A stretch of DNA of 64,000 bases, taken from positions 1 through 64,000 of the forward strand of contig JAGCDP010000037.1 of the NCBI GenBank assembly GCA_017651065.1, read 5' to 3'. Source of the DNA: Treponema sp. GTDB lineage: Bacteria; Spirochaetota; Spirochaetia; Treponematales; Treponemataceae. Below the pieces are notes generated by a model that saw only the letters and a list, made by a program, of their open reading frames with translations, was not told the origin of the DNA and searched no databases. A program made the translations under genes and the position numbers. Shown piece by piece: positions 25,879 to 34,555 of the stretch. Every line of letters begins with the position of its first letter. The first letter of the stretch is position 1.

Positions 25879-27168
25879 ATGAGCGTTAATTCTGCTGAAT
25901 GCGTTTCGGACTTGCTATATAAAAAAGTTGATTCAATAATTATCGTAGATGCTACTAATAACACCTACGAAACAATTAAAAAAACAGGGTTTTTTGAGAA
26001 ATTTATAGACTCCAGCGGAAGCTACAATGATCTCATAGAAAAGCTTTGGTTTCATTTTGCCAATTCTTCTGCAAAAATCACCGACGATTATCATGTTTTT
26101 GTTCCTACAATCGGTAAGTTCAGCGGCAAATATTCCAATCGCTTGAATCTTGTTTTTGATGATGAAGCTCACATTGTTCAAATTACTATCTACCCTCTTG
26201 ATGAAAGCAATTCTAAATATCTATTTGTACTTGATGAGCTTGATACCAGTGAATATGTAAGAGAATTCTTAACCGACACAAAGGTAGACACAATTCAAAA
26301 TACATATCTTTTTTCTATGTATGTTGATTTAATCAAAGACACCACTAACAGCATCAATGTTACAGAAATTTCGAGCCAGCCTGTTAATTATGATGTTACC
26401 TACACTGCCTGGCGAATGATGATTGTAAATATGATCTGGCCCGAAGATCAGAATCTCTTTCTTGAACGGACAGATCCTGAATACTTAAAAAAGAATCTGC
26501 AGCCCGGACGAACAACTTCCTTTGACTGTCAGATGAAAAATCTGGAAGGAGTTTTTATCTGGGTAAAGCTCATTTTCAGTCGTGCAAAAACTACAAATGC
26601 AGAGGATTTCCGCTTTGTATTTATGGTTCAGAACATTCATGAAGATTCCATCAAGCTTTTTGAGACCTTGAAAAAATATGAGGATCTTGCTTCTAAGGAT
26701 CCGCTCACCTCTATTTTTAATCATGGCCGAATAGAAACAGAAATTTCCAATGCAGTAGAGTTATTCAAAACAAAGGGACAAACTGTTTCTCTTATGATGC
26801 TCGACATTGATTTCTTCAAAACTGTAAATGATAAATTTGGTCATGCCGTAGGAGACATTGTTCTTAAGCAGTTTGCCAAACTCATAAGCGACTATCTGGA
26901 ACCACATGATATTAAGTTAGGCAGATGGGGTGGCGAAGAATTTGTATGTGTCTGCTATGGAAAAAATCTTGACCAGATTAAAGAGCTGGCAGAAAAGCTT
27001 CGTGAAGAAATTGCTCAGACAGAATTTGAAAAGATAGGAAAACTCACCTGCAGTCTTGGCCTTACCGAGATTCACCAGGGTGATGATCCGGCCGCCATTT
27101 TTGACCGCGTAGACAAAGCTATGTACGATGCAAAAACCGGTGGCCGTAACTGCGTGATGATTCAGTAG
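25879..27168 (+). CDS. Diguanylate cyclase (GGDEF domain)
   Basis: 429 residues. The C-terminal third is a GGDEF domain with DPLTSIFNHGRIETEI, MLDIDFFKTVNDKFGHAVGD and the active site GRWGGEEF, expected to make c-di-GMP. The N-terminal part resembles PAS-type sensory folds. No transmembrane segments, so cytoplasmic sensor. RBS AGGAG precedes the ATG. Confidence 0.88.
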   Translation: MSVNSAECVSDLLYKKVDSIIIVDATNNTYETIKKTGFFEKFIDSSGSYNDLIEKLWFHFANSSAKITDDYHVFVPTIGKFSGKYSNRLNLVFDDEAHIVQITIYPLDESNSKYLFVLDELDTSEYVREFLTDTKVDTIQNTYLFSMYVDLIKDTTNSINVTEISSQPVNYDVTYTAWRMMIVNMIWPEDQNLFLERTDPEYLKKNLQPGRTTSFDCQMKNLEGVFIWVKLIFSRAKTTNAEDFRFVFMVQNIHEDSIKLFETLKKYEDLASKDPLTSIFNHGRIETEISNAVELFKTKGQTVSLMMLDIDFFKTVNDKFGHAVGDIVLKQFAKLISDYLEPHDIKLGRWGGEEFVCVCYGKNLDQIKELAEKLREEIAQTEFEKIGKLTCSLGLTEIHQGDDPAAIFDRVDKAMYDAKTGGRNCVMIQ

Positions 27169-28752
27169 TTATTTTATGAGCATAGCCGCATAAGCCTTGA
27201 GGGCACCTTCCATTTGACCACTAAGGACTGTCTTGGCAAGCTTTTTACCAAGCTGAACTCCTTCCTGGTCAAATGAGTTTACATTCCATACAAAACCCTG
27301 GAACATTACTTTATTCTCATAATGAGCAAGCAAAGCACCAAGTGATTTTGGATTAAGCTGATCTCCGTAAATAAGGCTTGATGGTCTGTTACCTGCAAAG
27401 GCCTTGTTTGGATTTTCGTCTGATTTTCCGCAGGCAAATGCAACAATCTGTGCTGTTACGTTTGCGGCAAGTTTAACCTGGCTTGTGGAATCTTCAATTA
27501 CAACATCTTCACCTGTCTGATTCTGGCGGAAAGCAATGAACTGAAGAGGAACGATATCTGTTCCCTGATGGAGCAGCTGGTAGAATGAGTGCTGACCGTT
27601 TGTTCCAGGTTCACCAAAAATAACAGGACCTGTAAGATAGTTCATTGGTTCACCGTTGCGGTTTACACTCTTACCGTTGGATTCCATATCAAGCTGCTGA
27701 AGATGGGCCGGGAAACGTGCAAGAGCCTGGCTGTATGGAAGAATTGCTGTTGCAGGATAGCCCTGTACGTTGCGCTCGTAAACACCAATGAGGGCGTCCA
27801 TAAGAGCAGGGTTTTTAGCAATATCTTTGTTCAATGCAAGCTTATCTTCTTCTGCTGCACCGTCAAGGAATTCCTGGAATACCTTTGGTCCAAATGCAAG
27901 TGAAAGAACTGCTCCGCCTACTCCAGAAGTTGATGAATAGCGGCCTCCGATGTAGTCATCCATATAGAAAGCAGCCATGTAGTCTGGGTTATGTGCGAGA
28001 GGCGATGTTTCTGAAGTTACTGCAATCATGTGCTTGCTGGCATCGCAGCCTGCTTTTTTGATGAAATCTTTTACAAAGCTTTCGTTTGTAAGAGTTTCAA
28101 GTGTAGTTCCTGATTTTGAAACAAGAATAAAGATTGTCTTTGAAATATCAAGGGACTTTACAACACTTGCAGCATCATCCGGGTCTACGTTAGAAATAAA
28201 ATGTGCTTCCATTTTGTAGGTATTGTTTTTCTTTGCCCAGTTTTCAAGAGCAATATACATGGCGCGTGGACCCAAGTCTGAACCACCAATACCAATCTGA
28301 CAAACTGTTGTATATTTTTCGCCCTTTTCGTTTACGAGCTTTCCTGAATGAACGTCGTTTGCAAAGTCTGCAATGCGTTTTACTTCGTTTAAGTAAAATT
28401 CACGCTTGTTTACACCGTCGGCAATTACGTCTTTTCCAAGCTGACCGCGTGTAAGCTGGTGCAAAACCATGCGCTTTTCGCCAGTATTGATTACAGCACC
28501 GTCCAGAAGCTCCTGATATTTTTCGATAAGCTGCTGCTCTTCTGCAAGTTCAGCGAGTGTTTTAAGAATCTGTTCGTTTACCTGTTTTGCAGCATAATTA
28601 TATGTGAGTGCACCGCCCATTGGAATTGAATATTTTGCAATGCGGTCTACTGCTGTTGGAGCACTGAGCTCATCTGCAATGCTGACCATTCCTTTTAAAG
28701 ACTGAAGCTTCTTCCATGAAGAAAGTGTATCTGCGTTTGACCATGTAACCAT
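27169..28752 (-). CDS. pgi: Glucose-6-phosphate isomerase
   Basis: About 527 residues. Characteristic GIGGSDLGPRAM, SKSGTTLETLTN, GGRYSSTSGVGG, and GTNGQHSFYQLLHQGTDIVP are present. Interconverts glucose-6-P and fructose-6-P. ATG 28752 is chosen for the AGAGG upstream; an in-frame start 21 bases earlier has no better site. It ends 1 bp after the GGDEF gene stop, convergently. Confidence 0.95.
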   Translation of the reverse strand: MVTWSNADTLSSWKKLQSLKGMVSIADELSAPTAVDRIAKYSIPMGGALTYNYAAKQVNEQILKTLAELAEEQQLIEKYQELLDGAVINTGEKRMVLHQLTRGQLGKDVIADGVNKREFYLNEVKRIADFANDVHSGKLVNEKGEKYTTVCQIGIGGSDLGPRAMYIALENWAKKNNTYKMEAHFISNVDPDDAASVVKSLDISKTIFILVSKSGTTLETLTNESFVKDFIKKAGCDASKHMIAVTSETSPLAHNPDYMAAFYMDDYIGGRYSSTSGVGGAVLSLAFGPKVFQEFLDGAAEEDKLALNKDIAKNPALMDALIGVYERNVQGYPATAILPYSQALARFPAHLQQLDMESNGKSVNRNGEPMNYLTGPVIFGEPGTNGQHSFYQLLHQGTDIVPLQFIAFRQNQTGEDVVIEDSTSQVKLAANVTAQIVAFACGKSDENPNKAFAGNRPSSLIYGDQLNPKSLGALLAHYENKVMFQGFVWNVNSFDQEGVQLGKKLAKTVLSGQMEGALKAYAAMLIK

Positions 28753-28817
28753 AGTTATACCTCTGAAAATCAAAAATAATAAAGATATTATAGTAGATTA
28801 TTAGAGGTCGTACAATA

Positions 28818-29243
28818 TTAAATATAGTACATCCAGCCTACATTTTCTTTATTCTTTTCGACAAGTTTATCAAGTGTCACCGAGTCCACGTAGTCGTTTA
28901 TAACCTTTTCAAAATCTTTCCAGTAGTCGTCGTTGCCTATGTCGGTTACTACGTTGTTGTTGGTGGTGTTTACCGGGGATAAATCGCCTTCCAGGGCACG
29001 CAAGATTTCTCCAGTGGTGTATTTTTCGGTTTGTTTTACGAGTTTGTAACCGCCGTTGCTGCCGCGTACACCTACGACCAGGCCTGCTTTGCTCAGCTGG
29101 ATCAGAATCTGTTCAAGGTATTTTACAGAAAGATTGTGCCTGTGCGAAAGCAGCTTAAGCGGAATAAACTTGTCGGCCGGCTGTTCGGCAAGCTCTGTCA
29201 TGATTAAAAGTGCGTACTGTCCTTTTGTCGAAATCTTCATCAT
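28818..29243 (-). CDS. Rrf2-family transcriptional regulator, candidate master regulator of the sulfur island
   Basis: 141 residues. Winged-helix signature MKISTKGQYALLIMTELAEQ...LSVKYLEQILIQLSKAGLVVGVRGSNGGYKL is typical of Rrf2 proteins. The three cysteines that bind a [2Fe-2S] cluster in IscR are absent; the protein contains no Cys, so it is more like CymR, which senses O-acetylserine/cysteine synthase. It is 30 bp downstream of the M20 amidohydrolase gene and probably in its transcript, whose promoter carries the ACCTA-N9-TAGGT palindrome. Autoregulation and control of the island are inferred from this. Confidence 0.85.
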   Translation of the reverse strand: MMKISTKGQYALLIMTELAEQPADKFIPLKLLSHRHNLSVKYLEQILIQLSKAGLVVGVRGSNGGYKLVKQTEKYTTGEILRALEGDLSPVNTTNNNVVTDIGNDDYWKDFEKVINDYVDSVTLDKLVEKNKENVGWMYYI

Positions 29244-29273
29244 TTTGGGAAACCCTCCTTGTTGTAAACGCGT

Positions 29274-30434
29274 CTATTTCAAATAATCCAATACATACTG
29301 AACGGCAAGCGCTGCGGCATAAGGAAGTCCGTCCGGAGCAAGATCAAAGCGCTCGTTATGATGCGGAACTCTTGTTGCATCGCTGTCGCCTGAACCTACA
29401 TGAACATAAGTTCCAGGTGCCTTTCTCATATAGTCTGCAAAGTTGTCCGAACCAAAACGCTTGTCTATATTCGTAAGGACATTCTCGGCTGGTACAACTT
29501 TTTTAGCAGATTCAATTACTTCTGCTGTAGTGTCTGCAGGATTTGTACATGGATCACAAATATCTTCAATGTAAACATCTGCAGTTGCACCGTAAGTTGC
29601 CGCTGTATCCTGAGCAATTTTTGTAACTGCATCAGCAAGCTTTTTTCTATTCACGGCGCTAAAAGCACGAATTGTTCCTTCAAGCTCTGCTTCACCAGGA
29701 ATAATGTTGTAAGTAGTTCCGGAATGGAAGCTTCCTACTCCAATAAGGCCGCCTTCTACAGGAGAAACAAGCCTGCTAACAACTGTCTGAAGCTGTGTTG
29801 TAATTAGTGCTCCAATAAAAACAGAATCAGCACCACTTTGTGGAGTTGTAATGTGCGCTGCTTTTCCGTGAATTGTAATCTTAAAACGGTCGCAGCTTGC
29901 CATATCAGGGCCGCTTTTTATTCCGTATTTGCCAACATCAAGGCCTGAAGCAAAATGAATGCCGAAAATTCTGTCTACATTATCAACTTCTCCTGCCGCA
30001 AGAATGTCGCGGGCGCCTTTACCAATTTCCTCTGCGGCCTGGAAGCACAAAATTACTTTACCGGTAAAATCAGCAGTATGTTCCTTTATGATTTTTGCAG
30101 CCCCAAGCAGATAAGCTGTATGTCCGTCGTGACCGCAGGCGTGCATTATTCCGTCATTCTGGCTCTTATAAGGAACTTCATTCTTTTCCTGAATTGGCAG
30201 GGCGTCAATATCTGCACGGATAAGAAGAGTTTTTCCCGGACGACCGCTATCGATTTCTCCTATAACGTTTGTTCCGGCAACTCTGTGGAACTTTATTCCG
30301 GTTTTTTCAAGCTCTTCTTCAATATGATTACAAGTGTTAAATTCCTGTAATCCAAGCTCCGGATGCGCATGAAAGTAGTTGCGCTGGCTTACCATATATT
30401 CTTTTTGGGCAAAAGCTTCGTCTAAAATGCTCAT
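29274..30434 (-). CDS. M20-family amidohydrolase (N-acyl amino acid hydrolase type)
   Basis: 386 residues. Metal ligand motifs: GKTLLIRADIDALPIQEKNEVPYKSQNDGIMHACGHDGHTAYLLGA (near residues 68-115), CFQAAEEIGKGARDIL, and C-terminal HVGSGDSDATRVPHHNERFD. Members remove acyl groups from N-acyl amino acids such as N-acetyl-cysteine derivatives. The island setting suggests a sulfur-containing substrate. Start ATG 30434 with AGGAGG seven bases upstream. First gene of the transcript that likely includes the Rrf2 gene. Confidence 0.88.
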   Translation of the reverse strand: MSILDEAFAQKEYMVSQRNYFHAHPELGLQEFNTCNHIEEELEKTGIKFHRVAGTNVIGEIDSGRPGKTLLIRADIDALPIQEKNEVPYKSQNDGIMHACGHDGHTAYLLGAAKIIKEHTADFTGKVILCFQAAEEIGKGARDILAAGEVDNVDRIFGIHFASGLDVGKYGIKSGPDMASCDRFKITIHGKAAHITTPQSGADSVFIGALITTQLQTVVSRLVSPVEGGLIGVGSFHSGTTYNIIPGEAELEGTIRAFSAVNRKKLADAVTKIAQDTAATYGATADVYIEDICDPCTNPADTTAEVIESAKKVVPAENVLTNIDKRFGSDNFADYMRKAPGTYVHVGSGDSDATRVPHHNERFDLAPDGLPYAAALAVQYVLDYLK

Positions 30435-30485
30435 TTTTTGACCTCCTGATGTTTTTTTGCAAAAATTTTAAACTTTTTTTGTAAA

Positions 30486-30504
30486 ACCTATTGACATAGT
30501 AGGT
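30486..30504. promoter_or_regulatory. ACCTA-N9-TAGGT operator over the -35 of the metQNI promoter
   Basis: Perfect half-sites ACCTA and TAGGT separated by 9 bp. The spacer holds the plus-strand -35 TTGACA (30491-30496), with a -10 TATAAC at 30514-30519 (17 bp). Confidence 0.8.
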
Positions 30505-30535
30505 TATTGGTTATATAACCATTCTATAACTAATA

Positions 30536-30554
30536 ACCTAGTAAGTCAATAGGT
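30536..30554. promoter_or_regulatory. ACCTA-N9-TAGGT operator over the -35 of the M20/Rrf2 promoter
   Basis: Perfect half-sites. The minus-strand -35 TTGACT (30549-30544) lies within it, with a -10 TAGAAT at 30526-30521 (17 bp). The two opposed promoters overlap face to face, each start lying close to the other's -10. Confidence 0.8.
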
Positions 30555-30619
30555 TATAATAAAAAAATAACAAATCTAAGCATCTTTTAGATGCCACAAC
30601 TCTAATCAGGAGGTATATT

Positions 30620-31480
30620 ATGAAAAGAGTTACAAAATCAATTTTAGTTGCAATTGCAATCACTTCTGTTATGGTGGCATTTGCAGGATGTTCAAAAAAA
30701 TCAGCAGCTGGTAATAGTGCCGACAAAAAGACACTTACATACAGCCGTTCACAGGGACCTTACACTGTTCTTTTTGAAAGTGGAGTAAAGCCAATTCTTG
30801 AAGCAAAAGGTTATACTCTAAAAGGTTATGATTATTCAGAGCTTGCACTTGCAGATGATGCAGTAAATGGTGGTGACGTAGATTTTAATGTTGAACAGCA
30901 TACTGCTTATGCACAGAACTACAACAAGGGAAACAACGGAAAGCTTGTGCCAATCACACCAATTCCAACAGTTCCTGCAAGTATGTTCTCTTCATATTAT
31001 GATTCTGCAGATGCAATTAAAACTCTTTCTAAGCCAAAGGTTGCAGTTCCAAACGATCCTGCAAATACAGCACGTGCGTATGTTCTTCTTCAGAAAATCG
31101 GCTGGATTACACTTAAGGACGGAGTAGACCTTTCTACAGTAACAAGCGAAGATATTGCTTCTAACCCATACAATATCCAGTTTACAGAAATGAAGAGTCT
31201 TAACATTCCGCAGGTTCAGGATGACTTTGACTTTGTAGTAATCACTGGTGCAATTATTTACAATGCCGGAATTGATGCTTCTACTTCTCTTGCAAAAGAA
31301 ACAGTTCTTCCACACCTTATTCTTCAGGTAGTTGTACGCGAAGACAATGTAAATACACAGTGGGCCAAGGATCTTGTAGCTGCATATCATTCAAAAGAAT
31401 TCCAGAAGTACCTTGAAAGTACAAATTACGAAAACGGACTCTTCTGGATTCCTGAAGATTATCAGTTCAACTATGAGTAA
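30620..31480 (+). CDS. metQ: MetQ/NlpA-family methionine-binding lipoprotein
   Basis: 286 residues, signal peptide with lipobox FAGC near residue 21. The YGLDxxE-like region is TYSRSQGPYTVLFESGVKPILEAKGYTLKGYDYSELALADDAVNGGDVDFNVEQHTAYAQ, and DPANTARAYVLLQK is typical of NlpA lipoproteins. Binds methionine or a related thioether/sulfoxide outside the membrane. First gene of metQ-metN-metI. A repeat element separates it from metN. Confidence 0.9.
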   Translation: MKRVTKSILVAIAITSVMVAFAGCSKKSAAGNSADKKTLTYSRSQGPYTVLFESGVKPILEAKGYTLKGYDYSELALADDAVNGGDVDFNVEQHTAYAQNYNKGNNGKLVPITPIPTVPASMFSSYYDSADAIKTLSKPKVAVPNDPANTARAYVLLQKIGWITLKDGVDLSTVTSEDIASNPYNIQFTEMKSLNIPQVQDDFDFVVITGAIIYNAGIDASTSLAKETVLPHLILQVVVREDNVNTQWAKDLVAAYHSKEFQKYLESTNYENGLFWIPEDYQFNYE

Positions 31481-31541
31481 GGCCGCTGGCGGCCGGTGAT
31501 TAATCGGAGACCGTTAAAAAAATTGCGAAAGCAATTTTTAG
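31475..31541. repeat. 67-bp element between metQ and metN (copy 1)
   Basis: Begins in the metQ stop codon. Two hairpins: GGCCGC-TG-GCGGCC and AAAAATTGC-GAAA-GCAATTTTT. An inverted copy with 63 of 67 matching bases is at 62865-62931, upstream of the second metN. The second hairpin looks like a bidirectional terminator. Confidence 0.8.
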
Positions 31542-31562
31542 GTCATCCACGGACAAGCGTAT

Positions 31563-32585
31563 ATGATAGAATTTATCGACATAACAAAGACATTTATAAC
31601 AAAAAAGAGTTCTGTCTGCGCACTCGAAAATGTTTCCCTCAAAATTGAAAAGGGGGACATTTTCGGAGTAATCGGTTTTTCGGGTGCAGGAAAATCTACC
31701 CTTGTTAGAATGGTAAATGCGCTCGAAAAGCCTGATAGCGGAACAGTAATTGTAAACGGAAAAGATATTTCGCAGTTGCAGAGGCGCGAGCTTCGAAGCT
31801 TCCGTAAAAACATTGGCATGATTTTCCAGCATTTTAATCTTTTGGAAAGCAAAACAGTGTTCCAGAATATTGCAATTCCATTGCAGCTGGATCACTGGCC
31901 AAAGGAAAAAATCCAGGCGCGTGTAAAAGAACTGCTTAAGTTTGTAGAACTTGAAGATAAAGAAACAGCTTTGCCAAAACAACTCAGCGGCGGACAAAAA
32001 CAGCGTGTTGGAATTGCCAGAGCACTTGCACTGAATCCGGAAATTCTTCTTTGTGATGAAGCAACCTCTGCGCTTGACCCGCGTACAACAGATTCAATTC
32101 TTGAGCTACTTAAAAAAATCAACCGCGACCTGGACATCACAATTTTGATGATTACACATCAGATGAATGTTATTGCGCAGGTTTGTAATAAAGTTGCTGT
32201 GCTCGAAAAAGGTCAGCTTGTAGAAACAGGTTCGGTTATCGAAGTTTTTGGGAATCCTCAAAAGGAAACTTCAAAGGGCTTTATAAGAACTGTTATAAAC
32301 GACCAGCTGCCGGAACAATTAAAGGATTACCTGCGTAATTACAAGGAGCCGCAAAAAATCCTGCGACTTCGCTTTGACGGAAAAAATGCAGATGAACCAA
32401 TTATGTCACTTGCAATAAAAGAAACAGGAGTAAACATTTCCATTTTGTATGGAACTGTTACCGAGCTCGAAGAAACTGTTGTTGGCTTTCAGACTGTTCA
32501 GATTACAGGAAGCCAGGCTCAGCTTGATGCAGCAGTTAAATTCTTTGACCAACACAATGTGCCAAGATACGAGGTGGTATTATGA
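31563..32585 (+). CDS. metN: Methionine ABC transporter ATPase MetN
   Basis: 340 residues. Walker A GFSGAGKST (near 40), signature LSGGQKQR (near 140), Walker B LLCDEATSALD. The C-terminal NIL-type domain (about residues 260-340) is the methionine-sensing regulatory domain in the family. The stop codon overlaps the metI start (ATGA). Confidence 0.92.
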   Translation: MIEFIDITKTFITKKSSVCALENVSLKIEKGDIFGVIGFSGAGKSTLVRMVNALEKPDSGTVIVNGKDISQLQRRELRSFRKNIGMIFQHFNLLESKTVFQNIAIPLQLDHWPKEKIQARVKELLKFVELEDKETALPKQLSGGQKQRVGIARALALNPEILLCDEATSALDPRTTDSILELLKKINRDLDITILMITHQMNVIAQVCNKVAVLEKGQLVETGSVIEVFGNPQKETSKGFIRTVINDQLPEQLKDYLRNYKEPQKILRLRFDGKNADEPIMSLAIKETGVNISILYGTVTELEETVVGFQTVQITGSQAQLDAAVKFFDQHNVPRYEVVL

Positions 32586-33223
32586 TATTTGGAATCAGCG
32601 CTTCAAAAATATATTTAGCAATCGGGCAGACCTTTTACATGGTTGCGCTTTCGCTTGTATTCGGACTTTTGATTGCTTTCCCGCTTGCAATAATTCTTTT
32701 TATTACACGAAGCGGCGGCATCAAACAAAACAGAATTGTTTATACAATCACAAGCACAATCATAAATATAATCCGCAGTGTGCCGTTCATTATTCTGATT
32801 GTGTACATAATGCCGCTTACAAAAGCAATTGTTGGAACCCGCGTTGGTTCAACTGCAGCCCTTGTTCCGCTTACAACCTTTATTGCACCATATCTTGCCC
32901 GTCTTATAGAAAACGCGCTGCTTGATGTAGACAACGGAATTATCGAAGCCGCTCAGTCTATGGGTGCAACAACACTTCAGACAATTTTCAAATTTGTTCT
33001 GCCGGAATCCCGCGGTGGAATTATTCTTGGAATCACCACAGGAACTGTAGGCCTTCTTGGTGCAACAGCCATGGCAGGAGCAGTCGGTGGTGGCGGAGTT
33101 GGTGACCTTGCCCTAACCTACGGTTACCAGAGATTCAACACACCGCTTATGACAAGTACTGTAATCATTCTTATAATCATCGTTCAGATTATTCAGGCAA
33201 TCGGTTCAAGAGCGGCTAAATAA
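32582..33223 (+). CDS. metI: Methionine ABC transporter permease MetI
   Basis: 213 residues, five to six membrane helices, with the EAA loop EAAQSMGATTLQTIFKFVLPESRGGI and GATAMAGAVGGGGVGDLA motif typical of MetI. Translationally coupled to metN. Its 3' end overlaps the convergent PatB-type gene by 18 bp. Confidence 0.92.
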   Translation: MIFGISASKIYLAIGQTFYMVALSLVFGLLIAFPLAIILFITRSGGIKQNRIVYTITSTIINIIRSVPFIILIVYIMPLTKAIVGTRVGSTAALVPLTTFIAPYLARLIENALLDVDNGIIEAAQSMGATTLQTIFKFVLPESRGGIILGITTGTVGLLGATAMAGAVGGGGVGDLALTYGYQRFNTPLMTSTVIILIIIVQIIQAIGSRAAK

Positions 33224-34384
33224 ATTATTTTGCAATCTTTCAAGCGCATCCTGTAAAACGACTTTTGGAGTCGCTATATTTATGCGCTGAAAGTTTGCTC
33301 CTTCTGGTCCGAACATTGTTCCACGGTCAAGCCAGAGCTTTGCTTTATTTACAATGATATCATCAAGTTCTGCATCACTATATCCAAGAGCAGAGAAATC
33401 AAGCCAGATAAGATATGTTCCTTCGGGCTCAATCAGACGGACCTTTGGCAATTTTTCTTTGAGAAAATTGCGCAGATATTCAAGATTTTCATTAAGATGT
33501 TTTTTGAGTTCTAAAAGCCAGGGTTTACCTTCAAGATAGGCGGCACGGGCGGCTGTGAGTCCCATAATGCTTGGTTCGTCGTAACCAGTTTTATCTTTTT
33601 CATCGCGGAACTTTTTTCGCAAGACAGGATTTTTTATAAAATTGGTTGAAAACTGAAGTCCCGCAAGATTAAAGGTTTTGCTTACAGACATAGAAACAAC
33701 GCTGTTTTCGGCGGCTTCTGCAGAAAGTGTTGAAAAAACTGTATGCTTGTTCGGTTCAAAAATAAAATCGTTGTGAATTTCATCTGCAAAAACAATTACA
33801 TTATTGCGAAGGCAGATTTCCGAAAGCTTTTGTAATTCATTTTTTGTCCATACACGTCCAACAGGATTATGCGGATTACACAGAATAAAAAGTTTAACAT
33901 TATTATCTATGATTTTCTGTTCAAAATCTTCAAAATCTATCTGGTATTTTCCGTCTTTTTCATACAAAGAAGAAGTTACAAGCTTACGTTTATTCAGTTC
34001 AATCATATTTTTAAATGGATAATAAACAGGAGTTTGAATGATTACAGAATCGCCCTCGTTTGTAAAAGCTTTAATAGCACAGGCAATTCCAAAAACTACA
34101 CCCGGAGTTGTAACAAGATCATGACGTTCAGGTGAAAAATCGTGCTCGGTTTGCATCCAGCTTTTTAGTGCATTAAAGAATGATTCATCAAGGCAGGAAT
34201 AACCAAAGATTCCGTGATCTACTTTTGAATGAAGTGCCTCCAAAATTGCAGGTGCTGTCGGAAAGTCCATATCTGCAACCCAAAGCGAAAGTACATCTGC
34301 CGGTTTTCCTCTGACAACGGCAAGATCTGTTTTTATACAATTGGAACCGTGGCGGTCTATTACTTTGTTGAAATCATAAGTCAT
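33206..34384 (-). CDS. PatB/MalY-type cystathionine beta-lyase (PLP aminotransferase fold)
   Basis: 392 residues. Family features: SLWVADMDFPTAPAILEAL, GIFGYSCLDESFF, CNPHNPVGRVW, DEIHNDFIF, and the PLP lysine K236 in SMSVSKTFNLAG. Cleaves the C-S bond of cystathionine or cysteine conjugates, giving homocysteine/thiols, pyruvate and ammonia. It diverges from the nitrogenase-like operon across two ACCTA-N9-TAGGT sites. Confidence 0.88.
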   Translation of the reverse strand: MTYDFNKVIDRHGSNCIKTDLAVVRGKPADVLSLWVADMDFPTAPAILEALHSKVDHGIFGYSCLDESFFNALKSWMQTEHDFSPERHDLVTTPGVVFGIACAIKAFTNEGDSVIIQTPVYYPFKNMIELNKRKLVTSSLYEKDGKYQIDFEDFEQKIIDNNVKLFILCNPHNPVGRVWTKNELQKLSEICLRNNVIVFADEIHNDFIFEPNKHTVFSTLSAEAAENSVVSMSVSKTFNLAGLQFSTNFIKNPVLRKKFRDEKDKTGYDEPSIMGLTAARAAYLEGKPWLLELKKHLNENLEYLRNFLKEKLPKVRLIEPEGTYLIWLDFSALGYSDAELDDIIVNKAKLWLDRGTMFGPEGANFQRINIATPKVVLQDALERLQNNLFSRS

Positions 34385-34461
34385 AGTGATCTCCGAATAC
34401 TTACAAAGGTAAATCCTAAAATAATGCTTGCGTATTATTTTTTAACGGATTTTCTATTATT

Positions 34462-34480
34462 ACCCATTGACTTAATAGGT
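34462..34480. promoter_or_regulatory. ACCTA-N9-TAGGT operator over the -35 of the nitrogenase-like operon
   Basis: ACCCA-N9-TAGGT. The spacer contains TTGACT (34467-34472), paired with a -10 TATAAA (34490-34495) at 17 bp for rightward transcription. Confidence 0.78.
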
Positions 34481-34502
34481 TAATTACAGTATAAAATGTA
34501 TA

Positions 34503-34521
34503 ACCTACTAAGTCAATAGGT
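34503..34521. promoter_or_regulatory. ACCTA-N9-TAGGT operator over the -35 of the PatB-type gene
   Basis: Perfect half-sites. Minus-strand TTGACT (34516-34511) and -10 TATACT (34493-34488) at 17 bp drive the leftward gene. The layout is the same face-to-face overlap as at 30486-30554. Confidence 0.8.
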
Positions 34522-34555
34522 AATATACGTATTTTGTAAGGAGCAAAGTCGACAT

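Noticed and set aside
30577-30592. SAM or other riboswitch in the metQ leader
   Set aside because: Only a short GCATCT-TTT-AGATGC hairpin is present, with no conserved S-box features; the leader is about 90 nt.
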